DNA from: Oligoflexus sp.
Lineage (GTDB): Bacteria > Bdellovibrionota_B > Oligoflexia > Oligoflexales > Oligoflexaceae
Direction of reading: 5' to 3'
Length of the DNA stretch: 64,000 bases
Assembly (NCBI RefSeq): GCF_035712445.1
Contig: NZ_DASTAT010000028.1
Coordinates: 20,021-84,020, forward strand
Made by a program: the position numbers and the translations under genes. Each line of letters starts with the position of its first letter. Position 1 is the first letter of the stretch. Shown in pieces: positions 36,365-45,275 of the stretch. Under the pieces are notes generated by a model. The model saw only the letters and a list, made by a program, of their open reading frames with translations. It searched no databases and was not told where the DNA came from.

Positions 36365-37225
36365 ATGTCCAAAAGCCCGCATCATCTGGAGCAGCCGCAC
36401 GAGGAAGGGGACGAGGGATGGATCGTCTCCTATGCTGACCTTGTCACGCTCATGCTGGGCTTTTTCATCCTGATGTATAAGGTCGTCGCCGATGAAGGTT
36501 CGGTGAAGAAGCTGGAAAAGCAGATCGGTGATGCGATGCTGGGCCATAAGCGGGCCTCCATGGAGCAGGTGCTCGAAGAGGCCAGCGAAGAACGCAAAGC
36601 CCGCGCCTTTCAACTGCTCGTTACCATGCTTGACCTCGGCGACAGTGCCGAGAATGCGGTCGGAAACATCGAGCGCAAGTATGCGGATGCCGGAAGCGCC
36701 CAGGCCTTTCAAAAAATCCTGGAGAAAGAACTCAGCCCCAAAGCGAAAGAGCAGCTGCAGGTCCTGAAGGCCGGTCCTCTTCAAAAGGATGTGGCTCTGC
36801 GCCTTGTCATTCCAAGCGACACGACCTTTCGCAGCGGCGAGGCCGAGGTCAACGCGCAGACTCGAAATAATCTTAAAGAACTGGCGCAGGGACTTCTGCC
36901 CCTGGATGATCTTTTGGAAGTGGAAGTCACAGGTCACACCGATGAGCAGCCGACCCGCGTCGGCGGCAAGTGGGCCAGCAACTGGGAACTCTCGGCCGCA
37001 AGGGCCGCGTCTGTCGCTGCGATCCTGCGAAACGAAGGACTTTCCGGTGAAAAGCTGCGGATTGCCGGCGTCGCTCATTTTCAGCCGCTGATTCCGGTGC
37101 TGGGGCTTTCCGGTGAAGCCCTTGCGGAAGCGCGGGCCAAAAACCGCCGCATTGAAATCGCCATCAAACGCAAGCGCCCCGTTCAGAAAGCTGAAGCGGA
37201 GCCCGAACCCACGAGGAAGCCATGA
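36365..37225 (+). CDS. motB: MotB-type stator protein with OmpA domain
   Basis: A 286-residue MotB family protein. Near the N-terminus a single membrane helix starts with SYADLVTLMLGFFILMYKV; Asp25 in YAD is the ion-carrying residue equivalent to E. coli MotB Asp32. A coiled-coil/plug region (about 45-125) follows. A C-terminal OmpA-like peptidoglycan-binding domain (about 145-275) shows VTGHTDEQPTRVGG, NWELSAARAASV and AKNRRIEIAIKRK. All parts of a working stator are present. It pairs with motA (4-bp gap) and its stop overlaps the ATG of the next gene (ATGA), so three products are made in a coupled way. Confidence 0.95.
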   Translation: MSKSPHHLEQPHEEGDEGWIVSYADLVTLMLGFFILMYKVVADEGSVKKLEKQIGDAMLGHKRASMEQVLEEASEERKARAFQLLVTMLDLGDSAENAVGNIERKYADAGSAQAFQKILEKELSPKAKEQLQVLKAGPLQKDVALRLVIPSDTTFRSGEAEVNAQTRNNLKELAQGLLPLDDLLEVEVTGHTDEQPTRVGGKWASNWELSAARAASVAAILRNEGLSGEKLRIAGVAHFQPLIPVLGLSGEALAEARAKNRRIEIAIKRKRPVQKAEAEPEPTRKP

Positions 37226-38253
37226 GTGGCAAACCCGCCAAAGCCAAAACCTTTCGCCGCTGGGGACTGATCCTGCTTGGTGTTTCCATCTTCGCGCCTC
37301 TTCTGTCGATCGGCACCATGCTCTATTTTTATTTGAAAGATGAACTTGAAAGCCGGCGCACGATCGCTTTTATGAATTTTGAGCAGCAGGGCTACCGTAT
37401 CAAGGAAATGCTAGGGGATGAATCGCGTCTCTTCCTTGATCGCGTGGACGGTCAATGGCAGCTGCGCTTTTCCCGTGAACCTCGCGCTCTTCTTTTGAAT
37501 GGCAGCACGCTTCAGACCGTCTTTGGTCAGATCACTCCCGAAGAGCAGGCGATTCTCCAGAAAAAAGACGATCAGGCGGCTGAACTGGATATTCGGAAGA
37601 TTCAGGGCCAGCTCGTGATCATTACGCATCTGCGCCTGGATCATCCGACCGCCTTTGCTGATCAGGAGCTGAAGCCCGGTCTTTATCGGGCTATCTGGAA
37701 TCTGGATGCCGGCTTTCTTCCCCGCAATCTTCCGGCTGATTCCCGACGTCTTTATATTCTGAATCAGCAGTCGTCCCTGATCTATTCGTCCGTGGCCGAG
37801 GACAGCGAAGAACTGATCCTGAAGCAGCCTCTGGTGCAAAGCTTTATTCGCTCGCCTCTTTCCCGGGCCGGAACGCCCCTGCGCATGACCAAAGATGGCG
37901 GTCAGTACGGCTTTTACATGGCCATTCCCGAAAGCAATCTGACTCTTTTCGTGGAAAGTTCCGCGGCCCTTTATTTTGCGCCCCTCATGATTCCGACCAC
38001 TTTGGCCCTTGGCGTTATGCTTGGTTTCATGGGCATCAGCATCATGGTCTGGCGCAGCACCGTCGCTTCCCTGCGTGATGAGGTGCAGCGTCTGTCGCAA
38101 TCGCTCGATGAATTCTCCAAGGGTTATTTGATTCCCACGCAGCTGACTCCGCAAAGTTTTCTTCTGGAACTCCGTCCGCTGGTGGAATCCATCAACAAAA
38201 ATACCCGAGGCGTGCGTGAACGTGTCGACCTTATGGAAAAGCAAAAAAAGTAG
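37222..38253 (+). CDS. Two-TM sensor-like protein (Cache-like, HAMP-like) coupled to motB
   Basis: A 343-residue inner-membrane protein. It has TM1 (GLILLGVSIFAPLLSIGTML, about 15-35), a periplasmic domain of about 205 residues that resembles the Cache/PAS-like sensor fold in layout, TM2 (about 247-271, LALGVMLGFMGISIMVW), and a short helical tail (RSTVASLRDEVQRLSQSLDE) like a HAMP linker. It then stops: no kinase, cyclase or MCP signalling domain follows. It overlaps motB by ATGA. I infer a periplasmic-signal receiver or structural partner of this MotAB pair, not an ordinary chemoreceptor. The Cache and HAMP labels are by pattern only. Confidence 0.7.
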   Translation: MSGKPAKAKTFRRWGLILLGVSIFAPLLSIGTMLYFYLKDELESRRTIAFMNFEQQGYRIKEMLGDESRLFLDRVDGQWQLRFSREPRALLLNGSTLQTVFGQITPEEQAILQKKDDQAAELDIRKIQGQLVIITHLRLDHPTAFADQELKPGLYRAIWNLDAGFLPRNLPADSRRLYILNQQSSLIYSSVAEDSEELILKQPLVQSFIRSPLSRAGTPLRMTKDGGQYGFYMAIPESNLTLFVESSAALYFAPLMIPTTLALGVMLGFMGISIMVWRSTVASLRDEVQRLSQSLDEFSKGYLIPTQLTPQSFLLELRPLVESINKNTRGVRERVDLMEKQKK

Positions 38254-39466
38254 AATCCCCAGCCTGCTCGCAGCGTGGCTTTTCGCCCTTCCCTCGCTGG
38301 CCTTGGGCGAGGCGCGGCAATTTCTTGCGGTCAAAAGCCAGGGCACGATCTGGATCATGCCGCCTTTGGCCAGCGACTGGCATAAGCTGAATGAAGACAG
38401 TTTTGATGAGGGCAGCCTTCTGCGTCTGATGCCTGGCGCCAGCATCGAACTCAAGCAGACCGGCAAGGATCTTTCCGCGGCGGAAATCGAAGCCCGTCTG
38501 CGCATAGCCGAGCCCTTGATCGTCCGCGTGGATCGACAGATCTTCAAGGAGCTTCGTTACAAGGACTATGTGCTCGATGGTCTTTGGGGTGAAGGCGCGA
38601 CGCAGGAAAAGGAAGCCACCCAGCAGCCCGTGCTCAGCTTCATGGCCGCTTACGTTCGGCATCTTCTGTCCATTGAAACGGCCCAGGAGCTGCCGCGTCT
38701 GAAAGCGGATCCCCAGAAAGAAAGTCTGGAAAGCGCGCAGAAGATCAGTAACCTCCCCTTTCTTTCCCCAGGCCAGGACAGTCTTCACTTCATCAACGGC
38801 AAAAGCGCCCAGATTCCCCTTTACTGGGAAAGCCCGGATGAAACCCAGCGCTTTAAAATCTTCGTGTGGCCGGTCGGTGATGTCAAACGCGAGCCCACCG
38901 CCACGGTCCAGGGTCACCGTTATCTTCTGACCCTGCGTAAAGCCGGTGCCTATCGCCTGCAGATTGTGAGCGTGGACTACCGCTACCGTTCTGAAGTCCT
39001 GCGTATGATGGTGGATCAGCCTTTGGCTTTTGTTCCGGACGATGATCCTCTGGCCAAGCAATTCACACAGAGCGACCTGACCGTCACCCAGGCTCTGACT
39101 TTTCAATATCCTCCCGAGGCTTTGGAGATCCGGTCGGGAAGCCTCAAGGCCGACTGTCTTTTCGTTTGGTCCGATCAAAAGGGACTGAAGGCCGGGGATG
39201 AATATAAGCTGATGGTGCAAAGCGCCAAAGGCAAGGACGTCTGGAAGGTCACGACGCAGGAAACATTCGCCAAACTGCGTCTGGCGCCTGGAAGCTACCA
39301 CTATTTTGTGATGAAGCAGAATCGAGTGAGACGGGGCAAACCAGAGACGAGTTCGAGTCAGCGGCTTCAGATCCTGGACGGCTCGCACGCGAGCAGCTGG
39401 CGCAAACTCGGTCGGAAAGCTCAGGATCTGGTGCGGGATGAAACCGTCCTCATGGACCTGCGTTGA
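38216..39466 (+). CDS. FecR-like exported protein
   Basis: A 416-residue exported protein with a basic start (WKSKKSR) and signal core (IPSLLAAWLFALPSLALG). The first 80 mature residues (FLAVKSQGTIWIMPP, EGSLLRLMPGASIELKQTG) resemble a FecR-type beta domain. The remainder contains Ig/FN3-like beta segments (QIPLYWESPDETQRFKIFVW, YRLQIVSVDY). The start is uncertain: GTG 38216, or GTG 38222. It overlaps the sensor-like gene by 38 bp, so it belongs to the motAB operon. Its TGA stop is directly followed, with no gap, by the stop codon of the convergent gene. Its role may be a periplasmic link between MotB and the outer-membrane components. Confidence 0.7.
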   Translation: MNVSTLWKSKKSRIPSLLAAWLFALPSLALGEARQFLAVKSQGTIWIMPPLASDWHKLNEDSFDEGSLLRLMPGASIELKQTGKDLSAAEIEARLRIAEPLIVRVDRQIFKELRYKDYVLDGLWGEGATQEKEATQQPVLSFMAAYVRHLLSIETAQELPRLKADPQKESLESAQKISNLPFLSPGQDSLHFINGKSAQIPLYWESPDETQRFKIFVWPVGDVKREPTATVQGHRYLLTLRKAGAYRLQIVSVDYRYRSEVLRMMVDQPLAFVPDDDPLAKQFTQSDLTVTQALTFQYPPEALEIRSGSLKADCLFVWSDQKGLKAGDEYKLMVQSAKGKDVWKVTTQETFAKLRLAPGSYHYFVMKQNRVRRGKPETSSSQRLQILDGSHASSWRKLGRKAQDLVRDETVLMDLR

Positions 39467-40096
39467 TTACTGCGAAGCTTCCACAAGACGCACGATTTCC
39501 TCGGGAAATTCCGCAAGGAACTGCTTCTGGGCCGCGGCATCCAGTTTCGCGGCTTTGATGTACCTATCAAGGCACTGAGCCCGCGTCACGGTCATGGTGC
39601 TGTCATCGCGCGCGCATTCCAAATAGAACTCACGAAACGTTTCAGCCTGCTCGGGATGCTGGGCTTCCAGCTCTGCAATCTCGCCAAGGCGTCGGGCAGC
39701 ATCCACCGTGACCTTCGGAGTGTGATGCACATCCTCCGACTTGGATTTTTCAATCGCCGCTTTCTGCTGCAAAAGCTTTTTGGCACCCGCCAGATTCTTT
39801 TTGATCGTCGATGCCACTGCGTCCGGCGGGACGCTGACAGCGTCATCCGGCATGGAGTTCGCCGTTTCCGTCGGCAGCGCTTCAAGCTCTCCCGCAGAAT
39901 CCGGAGCCGGACTTGCGAGAGGCGTTGGACTCGTTTGGCTCGGGGCGGGAGCCTCGGCTTGGGCCGGGGCATCCACGGTGCTTTCGGGGCTTTCCGCAGC
40001 CGGTTCGGAGCTCTCGGTTTTTTTCCTGTTCAAAAGCGCGATCCCGACCAGTACCCCGATGATGACGACAGACCAAAGGACCTTATTGTTTTTCAT
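39467..40096 (-). CDS. Single-TM protein with Ala/Pro-rich periplasmic linker
   Basis: A 209-residue protein anchored by one N-terminal helix (VLWSVVIIGVLVGIALL, about 7-23). A long Ser/Pro/Ala/Glu-rich linker (about 30-95) follows, then a helical C-terminal region (about 95-205) with two cysteines (LECARDD, AQCLDRY). This layout recalls TonB/GltG-like proteins that span the periplasm, though no TonB box or family motif is visible. It starts at ATG 40096, 6 bp downstream of the HExxH lipoprotein gene's stop. The end abuts the FecR-like gene stop. Function unknown; a connector role is inferred from shape and neighbours. Confidence 0.72.
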   Translation of the reverse strand: MKNNKVLWSVVIIGVLVGIALLNRKKTESSEPAAESPESTVDAPAQAEAPAPSQTSPTPLASPAPDSAGELEALPTETANSMPDDAVSVPPDAVASTIKKNLAGAKKLLQQKAAIEKSKSEDVHHTPKVTVDAARRLGEIAELEAQHPEQAETFREFYLECARDDSTMTVTRAQCLDRYIKAAKLDAAAQKQFLAEFPEEIVRLVEASQ

Positions 40097-40102
40097 AAAT
40101 CC

Positions 40103-41137
40103 TCAGTTGGAGCGAGCGGGAATCAAGGAGAAGTTGGAGATATCCACTCTCTCAAAACCTTTTTCTGGAGTGCCATCCAGAGTCGGCAGCGATCCATTCG
40201 GGCGGCGCACAACACGCGAGAGGCTGTCGAACATAATAGCCTGCAGAACGCTGCGATCCTGGGCCGAGCAGTAGTCACCGCAGTTCGCCACATAGGCTTT
40301 CAGGATCTGCGCACCCAGCGTGTAAGGACCATTGGCATTATCATCGCATGCAGCCTTATCCACGAATTCCTCGGCCACGCCCTGGCCTTCGGGACAGATG
40401 GCATGATAGAAACCGAAGCTGCCGGAAACTTCATTGCCATCGGCGTGCCGGGCTTCATGAAAGAGCGTTTCCACGCGAACAGCGGTGTTGGCATAAGCCG
40501 CGGGATTCGTCGGGTTGGGCATGAATTTAGGATTGAAGAGCGCGGGACCGATCTGCATCACACCATTGCGCTGCGTATTCAGATGAACCCAGGCGTTATT
40601 CACTTCGATCATCAGATATTCCACATTCGGATCCTGCGAGCGCAGGTTTTTGCCGATCTCGTAAAGGCGCGTGCCCATCATCGCCGCGGCCATGTTCACC
40701 GTCTCTGCTTCATCAAGGCCCGGAAGACGGGATACATAGAGGCTTCGGGAATCGGCATCCAGCGTGCCGACGCGATATTTGGAAAGATCCGGGCTCAGAA
40801 GGTAACGGACGCGTGCTTTCAGCCAGGCGCTCATGGTCGCACCCGACAGATCCTGAACTTCGAGAAGATTTTTAAGGCTCGCGTCATTGGCTGTGTTCGT
40901 TGTCAGATCAAAGCGTTCAATGCGCTTGAAATCGCGGGTCAGACTCTCCTGCGCCGTGGCGCTTACAAAGCGGTCCAATATCATGTGACTGACAAGGTCC
41001 ACGGCAGCGGGCTCATTCTCATCGACGAAACCAATGCCGCCGGGCCCTGGTGCCAGCTTTTCACTTTTACCGGATGAACCACCACAGCCTACGAGCGGAA
41101 GAAGGACCAGCAAACCCAGAGCAGCAGATTTCAACAT
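40103..41137 (-). CDS. Lipoprotein with HExxH motif, possible zinc metallopeptidase
   Basis: A 344-residue predicted lipoprotein: MLKSAALGLLVLLPLVGCGG has a lipobox LVGC, then a Gly/Ser/Pro linker. In the middle, VETLFHEARHADGNE contains H-E-A-R-H, the zinc-binding and catalytic motif of many metallopeptidases. A third ligand is not obvious; candidates are FYHAICPEGQGVAEE and its Glu residues. Four cysteines follow (ICPEG, ACDD, NCGDYC), suggesting disulfides. The start is ATG 41137; GTG 41143 is an alternative. It is transcribed with the single-TM gene 6 bp downstream and separated by 217 bp from the TPR lipoprotein upstream. Possible role: wall or adhesin processing. Confidence 0.75.
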   Translation of the reverse strand: MLKSAALGLLVLLPLVGCGGSSGKSEKLAPGPGGIGFVDENEPAAVDLVSHMILDRFVSATAQESLTRDFKRIERFDLTTNTANDASLKNLLEVQDLSGATMSAWLKARVRYLLSPDLSKYRVGTLDADSRSLYVSRLPGLDEAETVNMAAAMMGTRLYEIGKNLRSQDPNVEYLMIEVNNAWVHLNTQRNGVMQIGPALFNPKFMPNPTNPAAYANTAVRVETLFHEARHADGNEVSGSFGFYHAICPEGQGVAEEFVDKAACDDNANGPYTLGAQILKAYVANCGDYCSAQDRSVLQAIMFDSLSRVVRRPNGSLPTLDGTPEKGFERVDISNFSLIPARSN

Positions 41138-41354
41138 TTCCACGACGGTCTCGCTTTGTTAGAGGTGGCAGGAAGGGATCCTGCTCACCCCAAGATAATA
41201 CGGATCAAATAAAAATGTTGTCCCAAAATGCGGACCTTGGCAGGGGCGCAACGATTGGATTTTAGCCCAATGAGAATGAGAGCTTACTAAGGGTTGGGAG
41301 CGGCATGGCAGAGGGGGAAAGGCGCGCCGGCTCGGATGGCCAGCGCCGGTCGAT

Positions 41355-42242
41355 TCAGTGGGCGTCCTGGGTGGCTTTTTTCCGTTCCATATCAAGCTGT
41401 TTCGCCTCGATACGGGCCATCAGCTCCCGCGCCTGCGAGCGCATGTCGGCATCCGCGCCGTCGGCTTCCAGGACATTTTCCAGGAATTTCTGGCTCTTCT
41501 CCGCATCGCCTGTGACGTAAAAAGTCTGGACGGCCAGAAGGTAATTGGCCAGGGGATGCTCGGAATTCCGATCCAGGACCACGCGGAAATCAGCCTCGGC
41601 CTCCTGGAAACGGCCCAGAGCCTGAGCGGCTGCAGCGGCCCCAAGGGTGGCGGCAAGACAGGAGTTGCAGATTTTTTTCGCCTGCGTGAAATCCGAGTAG
41701 GCGGCTTCGAAATTGCCGACCTCAAGGTTCACCGAACCGAGATTCAGGACAGGAGCCAGGCTATCGGGGGACACCTGATGGGCCAGATTAAAATAGGCGA
41801 TGGCTTCCCGGTAATCTTCCATCAGAACCGCACGCTGACGCTGGAGCACGCCCAAAAGATTAAGGGCCATGGCCTGCTTCGGACGCCCTTTCAGAACGAG
41901 GTCGGCATAGAACTGGGCCCGATCGATCTGTCCTTTGGCGGCAAAGGCAATCGCCAAAAATAGGAAGGCATCCTCGTTGCCGGGATGATCCTTCAGATGC
42001 TTTTCAGCCTGCTGCACGACAAGGTCCCAGCGTTCTTCCGAAAGCGCCTGCATGGTCTGCTCGAAGGTATTCTGGCCCGCATAGCGCCGGCGAATCTCCT
42101 GCATATCATAGCGGTGGAGCTGCAGCCCTTGCCCTACCGATGTCGCCTGCAAGGCTTCGGTCGGACGCCGCGATGGTGACTCCGCGTTATCAAGCGATTG
42201 ACAGCTTACGAGAGCGAGCAACATGAACGGGATGAGTTTCAT
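41355..42242 (-). CDS. TPR lipoprotein
   Basis: A 295-residue lipoprotein (MKLIPFMLLALVSCQ, lipobox LVSC) followed by five or six tetratricopeptide repeats between about residues 60 and 275. Clear examples are AFLFLAIAFAAKGQIDRAQF, PVLNLGSVNLEVGNFEAAY and AEADFRVVLDRNSEHPLANY. TPR lipoproteins of this size (PilF/GltE-like in shape) assist assembly of outer-membrane or motility complexes. The start overlaps the stop of the 1010-residue gene by 4 bp (ATGA), giving coupled translation. A 217-bp region without a gene follows before the HExxH lipoprotein; I see no convincing terminator in it. Confidence 0.86.
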   Translation of the reverse strand: MKLIPFMLLALVSCQSLDNAESPSRRPTEALQATSVGQGLQLHRYDMQEIRRRYAGQNTFEQTMQALSEERWDLVVQQAEKHLKDHPGNEDAFLFLAIAFAAKGQIDRAQFYADLVLKGRPKQAMALNLLGVLQRQRAVLMEDYREAIAYFNLAHQVSPDSLAPVLNLGSVNLEVGNFEAAYSDFTQAKKICNSCLAATLGAAAAAQALGRFQEAEADFRVVLDRNSEHPLANYLLAVQTFYVTGDAEKSQKFLENVLEADGADADMRSQARELMARIEAKQLDMERKKATQDAH

Positions 42243-45200
42243 TCCGCACTCCCTTTGGCAAAGGAAAAGGAACTCTTGCCATCCATTTCCGAAGGCAGAG
42301 CTAAATAATTGATCTGTCGCGCAGCCGCTGAGGCCGAGTAGCGCCAGAAGTTTTCATCACCCACGCTGAGCTTCAGAATCCAATCCGGCAGTGTGTTGCC
42401 GTGCTGAATCGCATCGGCGAGACGCTTTTCCAGAGCCTCCATTTCCTGCGTGAAATAGCTATTCAGCTCCTGCCGTGCCAGCGCTACTTCCGGACCAGGC
42501 TGCTCCATGTTCAAATCCTGCAGAAGCCCCCGGTAGCGCTGCGCCTGGAACAGAGTTTCATAAAGGGCCGGACCGCAGTGGCTCGCATAGGGCACCTGGC
42601 AGGCTTCGGCATAAGCGCTCCGCACGCGGTTATAATTATCCTGAATTTTTTGGAAGACCCCGTCCTGGCTTCCCATCAATGATTTTTGCACATTGGAAAA
42701 GCCTGCATCCGCATCCTTGCGGGCGCGTTCAAACGCGATCTGACTCATCAGGTCACTGACCACGAAGAGCGAGGAGCTTTGATCCCGGAGGCGCATCTGA
42801 ACGCTTTCCCGAACCTGGGCATGGCCGCTCTGATTCTCGCGATAGGCAAGACCGGCAAGACGCGCGCGCAGCTCGGGTTTATCCGGCAGATTGCGTTCCA
42901 GCATGGCAATGTCTTCCTGAATCCATTGATTATTCAGCGTGGCCTGATGAATGCGCATGAGGCGGGCGCTGAGGCTATTGACCTCGGCCTCTTCAAGATC
43001 GCGACTGCTCAGAAGACGGGTAAGCTCCAGTCGAGCTTCCTCGTGTTTGGCCTGAGCCATCAGTCCATCGACGATGACGAATTGCGCCTCGCGACGCCGG
43101 GGATCATTGGGAAAGGTCACAAGGAAATTGCTGTAGGTCTGTACCGAAGCCGCCAGTTCACCCTGGGCCATGAGCAAGGCGCCCTTATCCAAAAGTGCCT
43201 GCCGATAGATATCATCCCGCACGCCGTCGCGTTCGATGGCCAAAAGCTGCTCTTTCGTTTCCGTGAATTTTTGCAGATCCTGATAGGAGCGGGCCACCAG
43301 GTAACGAGCCCGGTTGCGCCTCTCCGAGGGTTTCAGTTCATGGATGAGCTGGGTGAGCTTGCTGATCGCCGGTTCGGGCTGGGCACTGGCTAAAAGCGCG
43401 TCGGCCTGCTTTTCAAGAGCCATGCGATAGAGTTCATCACGGTTGGCAAAGCCAAGGACCGGCCGGGTCACTTCCAGATCCGCACGACGGCCCAAAAGCG
43501 CAAGTTTCTCGACATCAGCATAGTCCTTGTTTTCCAGGGCATAGGTCATCAGCACCGTAAAGCTCTCGGTACGCAGGGGACGCTCGCCGAGCAGTTCAAG
43601 GACATCACGCAGCTGCTGCCTGGCTGATTCATGCAGGCCGAGCTGTCGATCGATCACGGCAATATTCAGGGTATGCAGCGCCTGCTCAGCGCCAGCCGAC
43701 TGTTCCCGCATCAGGAGCATGATCTGCTTCAGACTGCCAAGGCCGGTCTGATCACTGACAGTTTCATTCGCCCAGGGATTGCTCATATTCCATTTCATGG
43801 TCTGCATCTGCAGGGCCAGGGCCCGGTTCAGATACTGACTGCGGACAGCCCCCGAGGAACTCTGCGCGAGACTGATCCAGGTGCTGATGGACTCCTGACG
43901 CAGGCCATGCGCTGCGAGCACTTCAGCCCATTTTGCGCGGATGCTGCGTGAATCGGGATTCTCTGCGGAATTGTCCATGTACTTCTGATAGATCGGCCTT
44001 GTGCTCGCCAGATATCCAGGCATGTGCTTATCAGCAAGGCCTTTGCCCAATTCCTGATGCATGAACTCATCATGCATTTGGGCCAGCCTCACACCATGCG
44101 GCGTGCCGCGGAAGGTCTGCTGGGCGTTCACCAGGAAGTCCTGATAGGCTTCCCGCTTGCGGCCCTGGCGGTATTCCTCACGCAGAAGAAGGGCCATCCT
44201 GAAATTGATCTGCTGCTTCTGCGAGGGATTCGTGAGCTTGGCTGAGACATGCTGATAAAGAGCGAGCGCGCGATCGGTCTGCTTGCGCTTCGAAGACGCC
44301 AGGGCGAGGCGCTCCAGAAAAGCCGGGAATTGCCGCGCCTGCTCATAGCACCCTACATTGAAAGGGACGGGATCCCACTGTTGATCAAAACCATTCTGAA
44401 GCGTCCAGACTCCCAGACTGAAATCAAAGATCGCATTCTTTTCATTCGCGCTGAGTGTCTGACAAAGGCGCGACACATAGCGAAGATAGGAGGCATACTC
44501 GGGAGACGGAGCCGCCACCGGACGACCGTTGCTGGAGAATCCGGCGAGGCTTCGGGCAACGGCCAGGGACGCGAGACTGGAAAAACGCCGATCCAGGCGG
44601 TTCGCCAGCGTCTCCAGCTGCTTGATGGCCCTGCTGCGACCTTCACCCTGCGCGTCGTGCACAGCCTCAAGACCCACCAAAAAATCCACCAATTCCAGAT
44701 GCCGGGGATGAGTCAGCTGCGGACGAATCTTCGCCAGATTCTTAATCGCCTGCACACGCTTGTCATCATACTGCGCCTGGGCCAAAAGCAGCTGCAGAAG
44801 AACCGCGGCACGCTCCTTGGGAGCGGTCATATCCTTGAGGATCTGCGGACCCATGGCAAAGATTTCCTGATGCGTTTCCTGCAGCACGCGCTGGCTGCTG
44901 GCCATATCACTGGCGCTGTCGCGATCGCCGAGCACCACCGACTGCCAATAGAGGGCTTTCTGCACGAGTCGATCGAAGAGCCTTATGCGCAGATAGCTCT
45001 GCCGCTCGGGTTTACTCTCGGCCAGGGCTTTGCGATCGGCAGCCACGGCTTCTTCAAGGCGCGCGACGCTATCTGCGCTGCTTGGAATCAAACCCTTGCG
45101 GTTCGGATCCATAAGAATCTGTTTATAGAGCGGCAAGGTTCGTACATCCAGATCCAATCCCAGCACCGGATCAGCGGATGATTCGGCGCTGAGCGGCGGC

Positions 45201-45271
45201 GCCGCGTTGTCGGCAGCCAGGACCGGAAGGCCCGTACCGGTCAGGAAAATGGCAAGAAGGAGTGGTTTCAT
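42239..45271 (-). CDS. Large periplasmic TPR-like protein
   Basis: A 1010-residue exported helical-repeat protein. ATG 45271 is chosen because GAGGT lies 7 bases upstream and the product then begins with a signal peptide (MKPLLLAIFLTGTGLPVLA, cleavage before ADN). The mature protein is helical throughout, with TPR-like units such as YLVARSYQDLQKFTETKEQL, LLDKGALLMAQGELAASVQT and a C-terminal EMEALEKRLADAIQHGNTLP segment. In size and build it mirrors the 1147-residue protein on the other side of motAB. It lies 4 bp after the outer-membrane barrel gene and overlaps the TPR lipoprotein gene, so the three form one operon. Confidence 0.82.
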   Translation of the reverse strand: MKPLLLAIFLTGTGLPVLAADNAAPPLSAESSADPVLGLDLDVRTLPLYKQILMDPNRKGLIPSSADSVARLEEAVAADRKALAESKPERQSYLRIRLFDRLVQKALYWQSVVLGDRDSASDMASSQRVLQETHQEIFAMGPQILKDMTAPKERAAVLLQLLLAQAQYDDKRVQAIKNLAKIRPQLTHPRHLELVDFLVGLEAVHDAQGEGRSRAIKQLETLANRLDRRFSSLASLAVARSLAGFSSNGRPVAAPSPEYASYLRYVSRLCQTLSANEKNAIFDFSLGVWTLQNGFDQQWDPVPFNVGCYEQARQFPAFLERLALASSKRKQTDRALALYQHVSAKLTNPSQKQQINFRMALLLREEYRQGRKREAYQDFLVNAQQTFRGTPHGVRLAQMHDEFMHQELGKGLADKHMPGYLASTRPIYQKYMDNSAENPDSRSIRAKWAEVLAAHGLRQESISTWISLAQSSSGAVRSQYLNRALALQMQTMKWNMSNPWANETVSDQTGLGSLKQIMLLMREQSAGAEQALHTLNIAVIDRQLGLHESARQQLRDVLELLGERPLRTESFTVLMTYALENKDYADVEKLALLGRRADLEVTRPVLGFANRDELYRMALEKQADALLASAQPEPAISKLTQLIHELKPSERRNRARYLVARSYQDLQKFTETKEQLLAIERDGVRDDIYRQALLDKGALLMAQGELAASVQTYSNFLVTFPNDPRRREAQFVIVDGLMAQAKHEEARLELTRLLSSRDLEEAEVNSLSARLMRIHQATLNNQWIQEDIAMLERNLPDKPELRARLAGLAYRENQSGHAQVRESVQMRLRDQSSSLFVVSDLMSQIAFERARKDADAGFSNVQKSLMGSQDGVFQKIQDNYNRVRSAYAEACQVPYASHCGPALYETLFQAQRYRGLLQDLNMEQPGPEVALARQELNSYFTQEMEALEKRLADAIQHGNTLPDWILKLSVGDENFWRYSASAAARQINYLALPSEMDGKSSFSFAKGSAE

Positions 45272-45275
45272 ACGC

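Noticed and set aside
35570-38253. MotAB as part of a Zorya-type phage-defence system
   Set aside because: MotB has a normal OmpA wall-binding domain and MotA normal length; no helicase/nuclease partner or other defence gene is nearby.
38231-39388. 385-codon minus-strand open frame opposite the FecR-like gene
   Set aside because: Shadow; the plus-strand frame has a signal peptide and operon coupling.
39656-41077. 473-codon plus-strand open frame
   Set aside because: Shadow of two minus-strand genes with export signals; its own translation is basic and low in family-like features.
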